A stretch of 12,721 bases of DNA from Prevotellaceae bacterium (GTDB lineage Bacteria; Bacteroidota; Bacteroidia; Bacteroidales; Bacteroidaceae), in assembly GCA_022508635.1 (NCBI GenBank), contig JAFLUV010000054.1, positions 1 through 12,721 on the forward strand. The letters run 5' to 3'. Numbering within the stretch: the first letter of the stretch is position 1; every line of letters begins with the position of its first letter. Positions 1-7,125 of this stretch are shown piece by piece. The position numbers and the translations under genes are program-made. Under the pieces are notes generated by a model that was given only the letters and a program-made list of their open reading frames with translations, had not been told where the DNA came from and ran no database searches.

Positions 1-1058
1 CCCATGATGAGCGGAAACACCGTGCCACCGAAAATTCCCATGATGAGTAAGCCGGATACCTCGTTCTTCTTGTCAGGTGCAGCCTGTAGCGCACGGGCAA
101 AAATGATGCTGAAAGGATTGCCATTACCAAAACCCATCAGTGCCACGCTGATATAGATGATCATGCCACTTTGTCCAAAAGTGAGACCAATAGCGGACAT
201 AACCATCATCAGAACGCTGATGAGTAGGAAGATCCAGTCCTTGACGTAGTTCATGATGAAACTACCACTGAAGCTGCCTGCCGCCTTTGCCACGAAATAG
301 ATGGTACTGATGATGGCAGCCTCGTTGAGGCTCACACCCACACGTTCCATCAGGACTTTTGGTGCAGTGACACTGGTTCCCACATCAATACCGACATGAC
401 AGATAATAGCTAGAAAGCAAAGCAGGATGAAGGGATCTCGCAACAATGCAAAACACCCTGCAAATTGTTCCCCGACAGGCTTCTGTTCCTGTACAGCCTG
501 CTTCTCGTTGATACGGGTACCGAAGAGCAGCAAGGTGGTCAGTATGCCTACAGCCAGATAAATAGGATAGATGACACGCCAGCCGTAGCCGAAAGTATTG
601 GTGGTAGCGCCCCAAGAGGCAATAACAGGCGCCAGGAAAGAGGCGATACTCTTGATGAACTGTCCAAAAGTGAGGGTACCGGCCGATGCCCCGCCCTTCA
701 TCACGCTGTCGACAAGCGGATTGAGTGACGTTTGCATGATGGCGTTTCCTATACCAAGAAGAGAAAAAGAGAGGAGGAGTATGGTAAAGTCGAGTGTGAA
801 CACAGGCACCAACATTGCCGCCAATGTCAGGACAAGACTCAGCAGGACGGTATTCTTGCGCCCAATCTTGTTCATGAGCAGGCTCGTGGGAATGCTGAAA
901 ATAAGGAACCAAAGGAAAACGAGTGAAGGCAGGGTGTTCGCCATCGAATCTGAGAGACAGAGGTCTTCCTTCACATAGTTGCTGGCAATGCCCACCATGT
1001 CTACAAAGCCCATGGCGAAGAAACACAGCATGACGGGAATAAGTCTTTTGTTGTTCAT
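1..1058 (-). CDS. MFS hexose transporter, FHS (FucP/GlcP-like) type, 3' end cut by window
   Basis: An open frame of 352 codons reads from the ATG at 1058 to the left edge without a stop, so the C-terminus lies outside. The protein is strongly hydrophobic, with many predicted membrane helices. It has the major facilitator loop 2-3 motif as MNKIGRKN near residues 62-69, and an NAIMQTSLNPLV stretch that resembles the conserved helix-4 region of the fucose/glucose-galactose proton symporter group. It should sit in the inner membrane and import a neutral hexose. The start is 1 base after the ROK kinase stop (TAA-T-ATG), so it is almost certainly the last or a late gene of the manA-ROK-MFS operon. 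That context makes mannose the likeliest substrate, but this is inference; glucose, galactose or fructose remain possible. Families of this kind are about 390-430 residues, so most of the protein is present. Transporter call is firm, substrate is not. Confidence 0.9.
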   Translation of the reverse strand, partial: MNNKRLIPVMLCFFAMGFVDMVGIASNYVKEDLCLSDSMANTLPSLVFLWFLIFSIPTSLLMNKIGRKNTVLLSLVLTLAAMLVPVFTLDFTILLLSFSLLGIGNAIMQTSLNPLVDSVMKGGASAGTLTFGQFIKSIASFLAPVIASWGATTNTFGYGWRVIYPIYLAVGILTTLLLFGTRINEKQAVQEQKPVGEQFAGCFALLRDPFILLCFLAIICHVGIDVGTSVTAPKVLMERVGVSLNEAAIISTIYFVAKAAGSFSGSFIMNYVKDWIFLLISVLMMVMSAIGLTFGQSGMIIYISVALMGFGNGNPFSIIFARALQAAPDKKNEVSGLLIMGIFGGTVFPLIM

Positions 1059-1059
1059 A

Positions 1060-2157
1060 TTACTTGCCTAATTCGTTAAGTGCATAAGCGTATGCGCCAT
1101 ACATAATGGATGTGCTGGCACCATTCTTGCTCAATCCTACACAAATGCTACGCTGACGCAGATAGGGTGCTGCGGTTGCTGTACGGGGGACAATGACGCT
1201 ATCCATTCCTATCGAGAGGAACCATTGGCGGTCGGCAGGGTCTTCCCAGTTGTAAGCTTCCATTTGCAGGACGGGGAAGCGTGCACCAGCAAAAGTACCA
1301 ACGCTGCCATGCAAAGCCTCCATCACGCCAGGCATGATGTACTTGCCCGCTCCAGCCAATCCGCCGCCAATGGAGACGATGCCATCAGCGATATTGAGGG
1401 CAGCAACGATAGCCTCGCCTGCCATCATGCCCAGCTCGTGGAAGCTCTGGCGTGCCGCATTGGCGTTGCCCGGCTTTTGTCCTTCTGCAATGAGGAAGAT
1501 GTCGTAGGGTGTCAGGTCATCCATCGCCTTTCCAGACAGTTCGCCATAAACGCGACGTACGGCACGGATACTCACACTCTCCTCTACTATCAGCTCGGGA
1601 TACTTGCGGTTACGCATGCACCATACGTCACCACCACAGCCGTTGTCACCACGAAGCAACGTGCCGTTGATAACTACACCGGCACCAAAACCCGTGCCCA
1701 GCGTGATACCAATAAGATTACGGTAGCGGCGTGCATTGCCTGCCTTTGCCAGGGCGGCATTGACCTCCGGCAACAATCCCTGTAAAGCCTCGCCATAGGC
1801 AAAGAGGTTGCCGTCGTTGTTGATGAAGACAGGCATTTGGAAAACACCTTGTAGATAGGAACCCAGTGCCACGCCACCACGGAAGGCGGGAAAGTTGGGC
1901 AGGTCTCCTATGACACCACGTTCGTAGTCAGCAGGTCCGGGGAAGGCAAAGCTGATGGCAACGGGTGTGTCGCTAAGTTTCTTCATAACAAGGCGGAAAC
2001 CTTTCTTGAGCGTATCGAGGCAACCTTCGATGTCGTCAGCAACGGCACTGAGGCGGATAGGATCGACAATTTCCTTGTAGCCCTGAATCGCAGAAAACAC
2101 AAAGTTCGTACCACCAGCGTCAAGGGTCAGTACGATTCTCTTATCAGTCTTGAACAT
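1060..2157 (-). CDS. ROK-family sugar kinase, probably hexokinase/mannokinase, zinc motif absent
   Basis: This 365-residue cytoplasmic protein has the ROK/hexokinase fold signatures. The phosphate-binding motif LDAGGTN has D13, the PGP turn is near 73-75, the catalytic-base motif is NNDGN with D115, GTGFGAG lies at 154-160, and a C-terminal IGGGLAGAG completes the ATP site. Known ROK kinases phosphorylate glucose, mannose, fructose or amino sugars at C6 using ATP. Most members also carry an EXGH residue set followed by CxCGxxGCxE, which binds zinc and shapes the sugar site. Here the corresponding stretch reads GCGGDVWCMRNRK (173-185) and then EESVS, so neither the GH pair nor the four-cysteine cluster is present. 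At 365 residues it is longer than the usual 290-320. Placed between manA and a sugar carrier, it most plausibly makes mannose-6-phosphate (inference). Loss of activity or a different phosphoacceptor cannot be excluded. Confidence 0.88.
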   Translation of the reverse strand: MFKTDKRIVLTLDAGGTNFVFSAIQGYKEIVDPIRLSAVADDIEGCLDTLKKGFRLVMKKLSDTPVAISFAFPGPADYERGVIGDLPNFPAFRGGVALGSYLQGVFQMPVFINNDGNLFAYGEALQGLLPEVNAALAKAGNARRYRNLIGITLGTGFGAGVVINGTLLRGDNGCGGDVWCMRNRKYPELIVEESVSIRAVRRVYGELSGKAMDDLTPYDIFLIAEGQKPGNANAARQSFHELGMMAGEAIVAALNIADGIVSIGGGLAGAGKYIMPGVMEALHGSVGTFAGARFPVLQMEAYNWEDPADRQWFLSIGMDSVIVPRTATAAPYLRQRSICVGLSKNGASTSIMYGAYAYALNELGK

Positions 2158-2165
2158 AACAATGA

Positions 2166-2210
2166 CCCCTCTCCCTAACCCTCCCTTTAGGAGGGAATTG
2201 CAAATAGGGG
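2166..2210. repeat. REP-like nested inverted repeat between manA and the ROK kinase
   Basis: An outer arm CCCCT (2166-2170) pairs with AGGGG (2206-2210). Inside it, CCCTCC (2179-2184) pairs with GGAGGG (2190-2195) around a 5-base loop. The element is C-rich on one side and G-rich on the other, and is followed at 2221-2256 by a very A+T-rich stretch up to the manA stop. Short palindromes of this CCCTCC/GGAGGG kind are often dispersed in Bacteroidales intergenic regions (recalled, not searched). In the transcript it would form a stable hairpin shortly before the kinase start at 2157, so it could act as an mRNA stability or partial termination element. No U-tract follows it, so it is not a classic terminator. 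Confidence 0.55.
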
Positions 2211-2256
2211 CATGGGCAATTTACATGTTATTATTTATATACATAATTATATTATA

Positions 2257-3999
2257 TTACGACAGGTTCGGGCGAACGTATGCCTTAATCGTCATGCACA
2301 CGCCACCGAGTGGTTTGATAGTGTAGCGCCCTATGCAGGCTGGTATGATGAACGTTTCGGCGTAGTGTACTTCGAAGGGAGCGAAATTGCCTTCCGGACT
2401 CTCGATAAGAGCTGCCTCACCATCCACTAAATTCAGGACATTCACACCGCCTCTTGTGTCATGTTCTACAGGACGTGTGAAAGTGTGGCGACGTGTCTCT
2501 ATGAACTCGTTGGGATGCAGTCCCGTACGCTCCTCCTTAATACCATCCTCCTCACAGATCACCTCGAAATGATTCGCTATCTGTGACTTTACAAAAGATG
2601 TCGTACGTTCCCATTGAATGACAAACTTGCCACGCTCCACATTGATTGGACGCGGTTTGCCATCCAGTCCGAGGCGTGCCCAGTCCCACAGCTTGAAGGT
2701 AAAGATGCTGGGCGTGCTACTTATCTCAAGCACCATGCTGTCGTGACCAGAGCAATGGATGGTGCCTGCGGGAATGAGGTAGTGATCGTGTTTCTTGGCA
2801 GGTAGCTTATTGACATACTTCTCTGCGTCGAACAGGATTTCGCCCCTTTGGGCAGCACGCAGGTCTTCTATCATCTGCACCTTGTCAATGCCTTCCTTTA
2901 GTCCAAGATAGACCACCGCATCTTTGCCGGCATCAAGCAGATAGTAACTTTCATCCTGTGTGTATGGCAGGCCAAACTCCATCTGTGCGAACTCATTGGT
3001 GGGATGTACTTGTAGACTGAGGTTGCCGCCCTGCATGGTATCAAGGAAGTCGAAACGGATAGGAAAGCTCTTACCGAAGCGATGCCAAACTTGCTGACCG
3101 AGCAGTTCACGTGTATGAGCCAATACGACATCCTGTGAAGGTAATTCGAAAAGCACACTATCGACTTCTAAATAAAGACTATTTTCTTCAGGCACGCAGT
3201 CAAAACACCAGCCGTAGTTCACCTCTTCACGAGGCAAATCGCAAACCTCCTTCATCCACTGACCGCCCCAGGGCGCAGGGTCAAAGAAGGGTACCACACG
3301 GAAAGGACTATGGACTGTACGCTCCAAGCCCTGCCTCATCTGTGCATCAGTAATCATCTTAGGAGCGTCGCGACGATTCGAGTCAATCCAGAACTCTATG
3401 TTTCCGTTCTGCATTAGCTTGTCTTTGTAGCGGTCAACGATATTCCAGTCGTTGAAATAGCCACGTTTGTATTGTACCGATGGGCTATCCTCATGGTTGT
3501 CTATGCCAAGAGCCTTTACCTCATGACGACGGAAACGTTGCTGAATCTCCCAACGCGCCATGTCGGCATAACATACAGTAGGAGACTGAACGCAGAAGAT
3601 AGATTGAGCCACAAACGCAGCGCCTGTTCCTATGATGATGCAGAGTTCTTCAGTTCCGATCTTTAAATCTGATAGTTTCGCTACATCGAAATATTCCTCC
3701 AGACGGACGTTCGACATATAGCCAAAAAGTACATCATCCGTCATAAATCGTTCCGTTAGCTGATGCAATTCTGGCTCCGGCCGCATCAGCGATCGCGTAT
3801 CGATGATTCTGCGCCCAGTCTTGGCAAAGGCATTAATAAAGTCTTCCTCATAAGTGCCGCAGTAAAGGTCAATAACCCATGTGGACTCATTAGCCCATAC
3901 CGCATCAAGTGTACTAATAATACGATCCCAACCACACACTACCGAACCATCAACGCGTGTGCAGGGCTTTTTGTCATAGTTACTTTTTCTCATAATCAT
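2257..3999 (-). CDS. manA: Long-form class I mannose-6-phosphate isomerase with extra N-terminal domain
   Basis: The C-terminal half (about 230-580) is a class I phosphomannose isomerase cupin protein, which interconverts mannose-6-phosphate and fructose-6-phosphate in the cytoplasm. Likely zinc ligands are Q330 and H332 in LSLQVHP, E350 in TQDESYY and H415 in AGTIHCSG. The block from PFFDPAPWGGQWMKEV through WCFDCVPEENSL to FPIRFDFLDTM is typical of the long (about 580-590 residue) subfamily; standard enzymes are about 300-400 residues. Residues 1-220 are an extra domain with a hydrophobic IIIGTGAAFVA strand (121-131) and a YADMARWEIQQRF stretch. It may be related to nucleoside-kinase-like folds, but I see no intact Walker A motif and its role is unknown. 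The start could be the ATG at 3999 or the second one at 3993 (MRKSNYDK), which fits homologues as I recall them. It is probably the first gene of the manA-ROK-MFS operon, linking mannose uptake to glycolysis. Confidence 0.92.
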   Translation of the reverse strand: MIMRKSNYDKKPCTRVDGSVVCGWDRIISTLDAVWANESTWVIDLYCGTYEEDFINAFAKTGRRIIDTRSLMRPEPELHQLTERFMTDDVLFGYMSNVRLEEYFDVAKLSDLKIGTEELCIIIGTGAAFVAQSIFCVQSPTVCYADMARWEIQQRFRRHEVKALGIDNHEDSPSVQYKRGYFNDWNIVDRYKDKLMQNGNIEFWIDSNRRDAPKMITDAQMRQGLERTVHSPFRVVPFFDPAPWGGQWMKEVCDLPREEVNYGWCFDCVPEENSLYLEVDSVLFELPSQDVVLAHTRELLGQQVWHRFGKSFPIRFDFLDTMQGGNLSLQVHPTNEFAQMEFGLPYTQDESYYLLDAGKDAVVYLGLKEGIDKVQMIEDLRAAQRGEILFDAEKYVNKLPAKKHDHYLIPAGTIHCSGHDSMVLEISSTPSIFTFKLWDWARLGLDGKPRPINVERGKFVIQWERTTSFVKSQIANHFEVICEEDGIKEERTGLHPNEFIETRRHTFTRPVEHDTRGGVNVLNLVDGEAALIESPEGNFAPFEVHYAETFIIPACIGRYTIKPLGGVCMTIKAYVRPNLS

Positions 4000-4073
4000 A
4001 TTGCCGATATTACGATGTTATCACAGATTCCCCTCTGCATAAGGCATAAAAGGAAATAAAATCGTCTGTTTCC

Positions 4074-4104
4074 TTGCAAAGTTACAAATAATCTTGTAAA
4101 TTTG
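4074..4104 (+). promoter_or_regulatory. Bacteroidetes-type promoter for the C1B peptidase gene
   Basis: The -7 element TAAATTTG (4097-4104) matches the Bacteroidetes consensus TAnnTTTG. A -33-like TTG lies at 4074-4076, 20 bases upstream. Transcription would start near 4110, leaving a leader of roughly 28 bases before the ATG at 4138. The match is good in both sequence and spacing. Confidence 0.65.
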
Positions 4105-4106
4105 CA
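4075..4106. repeat. 13+13 base inverted repeat spanning both divergent promoters
   Basis: The left arm TGCAAAGTTACAA (4075-4087) and right arm TTGTAAATTTGCA (4094-4106) are reverse complements at 12 of 13 positions, with a 6-base spacer. Each arm contains the -7 element of one promoter. The symmetry may simply come from two facing promoters of the same sigma factor, or it may also be an operator for a dimeric regulator. Confidence 0.6.
4077..4084 (-). promoter_or_regulatory. Divergent -7 element for the manA operon
   Basis: Read on the minus strand this is TAACTTTG, a match to the TAnnTTTG -7 consensus. The upstream -33 position carries GTG rather than TTG, so the promoter looks weaker than the one facing the other way and may need an activator. 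The leader to the manA start would be about 70 bases. It is interleaved with the opposing promoter, so the two RNA polymerases should exclude each other. Confidence 0.4.
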
Positions 4107-4137
4107 CGTGTATTGATAGAAAAAACACAGGAAGACA

Positions 4138-5505
4138 ATGAAAAAGGCAATTCTATGCTCGCTGGCCGTAGCGTTTTATTTACAAATAAATGCACAGACG
4201 AGCATCACACCCGAAGTTCTTAAGCAATTAGAAGGAAGCTATACTGGTACACCTACAGAAAAGGCTCTCCGCAATGTCATCAGCAATGTTGGCTTGCAGA
4301 AAATAGCTACCAACCAAGAAAATGCTGGAGCAAAAGATCTGAAATTCAACATCGAGGTAAAGAATACAGGTATTACCGACCAAAAGAGTAGCGGTCGTTG
4401 TTGGCTTTTTACTGGGCTGAACGTATTAAGAGGTCGTGCTATGCGCAAACTTGGTACACAGAATTTTGTCCTTAGCCAAGGATATCTTTTTTTCTACGAT
4501 CAATTGGAGAAGAGCAACCTTTTCTTGCAGGCCATCATTGACACGCGCAAGCAACCCATTGATGCCGAGATAGTGCGCTGGCTATTCATGCACCCGCTTT
4601 CAGACGGCGGTACCTATACTGGCGTTGCCGACCTCGCTATGAAGTATGGTGTAGTGCCTGCTGACGTGATGCCAGAAACTTACGTCAGCAACAGTACCAG
4701 CGAATTTTGCGGGCACCTGAAGAGAAAACTTCGTGAATTCGGCATCACCTTACGCGAGAAGAGCGAAGCAGGTATGAGCGAGAAACAGCTGGAAGCACTC
4801 AAGGTGGAACAACTGGGTACTGTCTATCGTATGCTTGTCATGGCGTATGGTGTGCCTCCCACACAATTCACATGGAAAGAGAAGACCTACACGCCACAAG
4901 ATTTCTTTAAGACCTATTGCATTGACGATGGCGAAGACCTCAACAAGGACTACGTCATGCTAATGAATGACCCGAGCCGCCCTTATAATAAAGTCTATGA
5001 GATAGACTATGACCGCCACGTCTACGACGGGCACAACTGGCTCTATCTCAATCTGCCTATCGAAGAACTGGAGAGCATTGCCATAGCCTCGCTCAAAGAC
5101 AGTTGCCAGATGTATTTTAGCTGCGACGTGGGTAAATTTCTTGACAGGAATGAAGGTATCGCTGATCTCAATAATTTTGACTATGATAGTCTCTTTGGTA
5201 CTACCTTCGGCATGAATAAGAAGCAGCGTATTGAAACCTTTGACAGCGGCAGCACGCATGCTATGACGTTGATGGCTGTTGACCTTGATAACGAGGAAAA
5301 AGCCAAGAAGTGGAAGGTAGAGAACAGCTGGGGTTCGGGTAGCGGACAGAACGGCTACATCATCATGACAGACGAATGGTTCCGCGAATATATGTTTCGT
5401 GTGGTGGTCAATCGCCGTTACTGTCCAGATGCAGTCCTTGACATGCTGAAGCAGAAACCCGTCCGTCTGCCAGCATGGGATCCAATGTTTCAAAACGAAG
5501 AATAG
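4138..5505 (+). CDS. Exported C1B-family cysteine peptidase (PepC / bleomycin hydrolase-like)
   Basis: This 455-residue peptidase has a full catalytic set: oxyanion Q82 and nucleophile C88 in DQKSSGRCW, H374 in GSTHAMT, and N396 in VENSWGS. The C-terminal LPAWDPM resembles the end of PepC/bleomycin hydrolase proteins. Those enzymes are usually cytosolic hexamers that remove N-terminal residues from peptides. Here an N-terminal signal peptide (MKKAILCSLAVAFYLQINAQ, cut probably near residue 20) predicts export to the periplasm, so it likely trims imported or periplasmic peptides. Length fits the family. The gene has its own promoter facing the manA operon, and no functional tie to mannose is evident. 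A second member of the same family begins at 12128. The start is the ATG directly before the lysine-rich signal peptide. Aminopeptidase versus endopeptidase activity cannot be settled from sequence. Confidence 0.93.
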   Translation: MKKAILCSLAVAFYLQINAQTSITPEVLKQLEGSYTGTPTEKALRNVISNVGLQKIATNQENAGAKDLKFNIEVKNTGITDQKSSGRCWLFTGLNVLRGRAMRKLGTQNFVLSQGYLFFYDQLEKSNLFLQAIIDTRKQPIDAEIVRWLFMHPLSDGGTYTGVADLAMKYGVVPADVMPETYVSNSTSEFCGHLKRKLREFGITLREKSEAGMSEKQLEALKVEQLGTVYRMLVMAYGVPPTQFTWKEKTYTPQDFFKTYCIDDGEDLNKDYVMLMNDPSRPYNKVYEIDYDRHVYDGHNWLYLNLPIEELESIAIASLKDSCQMYFSCDVGKFLDRNEGIADLNNFDYDSLFGTTFGMNKKQRIETFDSGSTHAMTLMAVDLDNEEKAKKWKVENSWGSGSGQNGYIIMTDEWFREYMFRVVVNRRYCPDAVLDMLKQKPVRLPAWDPMFQNEE

Positions 5506-5510
5506 TTCCC

Positions 5511-5540
5511 TTACCACTAAACCAAACAAAATAGTGGTAA
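5511..5540. repeat. Perfect 9-bp hairpin between the C1B peptidase gene and rbfA
   Basis: TTACCACTA (5511-5519) and TAGTGGTAA (5532-5540) are perfect reverse complements around a 12-base A-rich loop. It begins five bases after the peptidase stop. Neither side has a run of T, so a standard intrinsic terminator is not supported. It may protect the 3' end of the peptidase mRNA, weakly terminate, or serve as a protein-binding site ahead of rbfA. Confidence 0.5.
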
Positions 5541-5566
5541 AGAAAATATAGTATACATTATTTAAG

Positions 5567-5902
5567 GTGGAAACAACTAGACAAAACAAAGTAGCACGCC
5601 TTATACAAAAGGAGCTGAGTGATGTATTCCAAAAACAGACCAGCGTTATGCGTGGTGTCTTAGTCAGTGTCAGTGCCTGCCGTATTAGTCCTGACATGAG
5701 CCAATGTCGTGTCTATCTTAGTGTCTTTCCCAGCGGGAAGGCCGAGGAGATTGTAAAAAACATCAACATTAACCAACGACAGGTGCGCTACGAGCTCGGC
5801 ACCCGTGTAGGCAAGCAGTTGCGCATTATCCCTGAATTGAAGTTTTTTGTCGATGACAGCCTCGACTATGTGGAGCACATTGACAAACTCCTAAAGAAGT
5901 GA
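5567..5902 (+). CDS. rbfA: 30S ribosome-binding factor RbfA
   Basis: The 111-residue product matches RbfA in length and layout. It has an N-terminal helix of the form RQNKVARLIQKELSDVFQ, a KH-like core, and the family ending in which an RYELG..VGKQLRIIPELKFFVDDS stretch is followed by an amphipathic helix to LLKK. RbfA binds the free 30S subunit near the 5' end of 16S rRNA and helps its maturation, notably in the cold. I chose the GTG at 5567 because it gives the METTRQNK N-terminus and no ATG lies nearby upstream; the next in-frame ATG (5648) would remove the first helix. The stop overlaps the next start by 4 bases (GTGA). No clear promoter is visible in the 61 bases upstream apart from the hairpin, so it may be read partly from the peptidase gene. 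Confidence 0.94.
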   Translation: METTRQNKVARLIQKELSDVFQKQTSVMRGVLVSVSACRISPDMSQCRVYLSVFPSGKAEEIVKNININQRQVRYELGTRVGKQLRIIPELKFFVDDSLDYVEHIDKLLKK

Positions 5903-7125
5903 GTTACGAACTCTTCATAGCTCGTCGTTACCTCTTTGCTAAGAAGAGCCACCATGCTATCAATATCATCAGTGGTATTTCTGTGATTGGTGTAGCAGTG
6001 GCAACGATGGCGATGGTGGTCACGCTAAGCGTTTTTAATGGTTTCCAGGATCTTGTAGCCGATCTTTTTACTGCTTTTGATCCTGAACTTCGTGTCATGC
6101 CAAGCAACGGGCAAACTGTCAGTTTGAGAGACTCTGCCTTGCTTTGGCTCAAGCAAAACGAGGGGATAGAAGTTTTTACACCCGTACTCGAAGGGCAAGC
6201 TCTCGTAGTGCAGGATGGTCGACAGCACGTAGTAACTATCAAGGGTGTGGCCGATAACGTCATTCGCCAAACAAATATCGAGGATGTTCTCTACGGCGAT
6301 GGTTCTTTCTGCCTCCATGCAGATGTGCTGGAATATGGTGTTCTAGGCATCCAATTGGCACAAGAGCTTGGGCTTTCCACCTCTTTCGAAAACCCTTTGC
6401 AGGTCTATGCTCCGAAGCAAGGTGAACGCGTGAACATAGGCAATCCTATCTCCTCTTTCAACCATGACGAGCTACAAAGTCCTGGCGTGGTCTTCATGGT
6501 GCGGCAGGCTAAATACGACAGAAGCTATATCCTCACAAGTCTGCAATTTGCACAGCGTCTTTTTGACCGCCAGGGCAGAGTATCGTCCGTGGATCTGAAG
6601 CTTAAGCATGGCAGTGATATAAATAAGGTAAAGCAACAATTGCAGGCACAATTGGGCAAGCGCTTCAAGGTGGAGGATCGTTATGAACAACAGAACGATG
6701 TTTTTCGTGTCATGCGCATCGAAAAATTCATTTCCTATCTTTTCCTCTCTTTTATTCTGTTGGTTGCATGCTTCAACATCATCGGTTCGCTTTCAATGCT
6801 CATGATAGACAAACAGCAGGATATCAGAACATTGCAAAACATTGGCGCTACCGATGCACAGATATGCACCATCTTCCGCCTCGAAGGACACATTATCAGT
6901 CTGACAGGTGCATTGCTTGGTCTTGCCTTAGGTGTTTTGCTTTGCTGGATACAGCAAGAATATGGATTGATAAGTATGGGAGACAGTGAAGGTAGCTTCA
7001 TCATAGAGGCATATCCCGTAAGCGTTTACTTGACTGATATCTTGCTTGTTCTCGCCACCGTCCTTGCCGTCGGTTGGCTTGCAATATGGTATCCTGTCCG
7101 CTATCTTTCAAAGAAGATATTATGA
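5899..7125 (+). CDS. FtsX-like ABC permease, LolC/LolE (lipoprotein-releasing) type
   Basis: This 408-residue inner-membrane protein has the LolC/E topology: one helix near 21-45, a large periplasmic domain (about 46-275), then three helices near 277-303, 329-351 and 376-398. The N-terminal FIARRYLFAKK and the cytoplasmic loop DKQQDIRTLQNIGAT after the second helix are hallmark segments of lipoprotein-releasing permeases. Those pair with the ATPase LolD to extract lipoproteins from the inner membrane and pass them to LolA. No ATPase gene is nearby, so it must use a subunit encoded elsewhere. It starts with GTG at 5899, overlapping the rbfA stop as GTGA; this gives the expected MSYELFIARRYL N-terminus. 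The family call is strong; whether it is the lipoprotein sorter itself or another MacB/FtsX-type exporter is less sure. Confidence 0.88.
   Translation: MSYELFIARRYLFAKKSHHAINIISGISVIGVAVATMAMVVTLSVFNGFQDLVADLFTAFDPELRVMPSNGQTVSLRDSALLWLKQNEGIEVFTPVLEGQALVVQDGRQHVVTIKGVADNVIRQTNIEDVLYGDGSFCLHADVLEYGVLGIQLAQELGLSTSFENPLQVYAPKQGERVNIGNPISSFNHDELQSPGVVFMVRQAKYDRSYILTSLQFAQRLFDRQGRVSSVDLKLKHGSDINKVKQQLQAQLGKRFKVEDRYEQQNDVFRVMRIEKFISYLFLSFILLVACFNIIGSLSMLMIDKQQDIRTLQNIGATDAQICTIFRLEGHIISLTGALLGLALGVLLCWIQQEYGLISMGDSEGSFIIEAYPVSVYLTDILLVLATVLAVGWLAIWYPVRYLSKKIL

Noticed and set aside
385..1026. A 213-codon minus-strand frame inside the transporter gene.
   Set aside because: It is a different frame on the same strand as the MFS gene. 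The true frame runs unbroken from 1058 to the edge and gives a membrane protein with MFS motifs; this one gives a His- and Arg-rich product without motifs.
4105..4110. CACGTG palindrome as a regulator site.
   Set aside because: A single 6-base palindrome is common by chance and I know of no Bacteroidetes regulator that would use it alone.
4960..5697. A 245-codon minus-strand frame across the end of the C1B peptidase and into rbfA.
   Set aside because: It is antisense to two well-supported genes, including the peptidase active-site His and Asn region, and has no recognisable family.
7074..7121. Upstream in-frame ATG for the sulfatase maturase.
   Set aside because: It would add 16 residues read from inside the permease gene. 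The ATG at 7122 forms an ATGA overlap and gives the normal N-terminus of the family.
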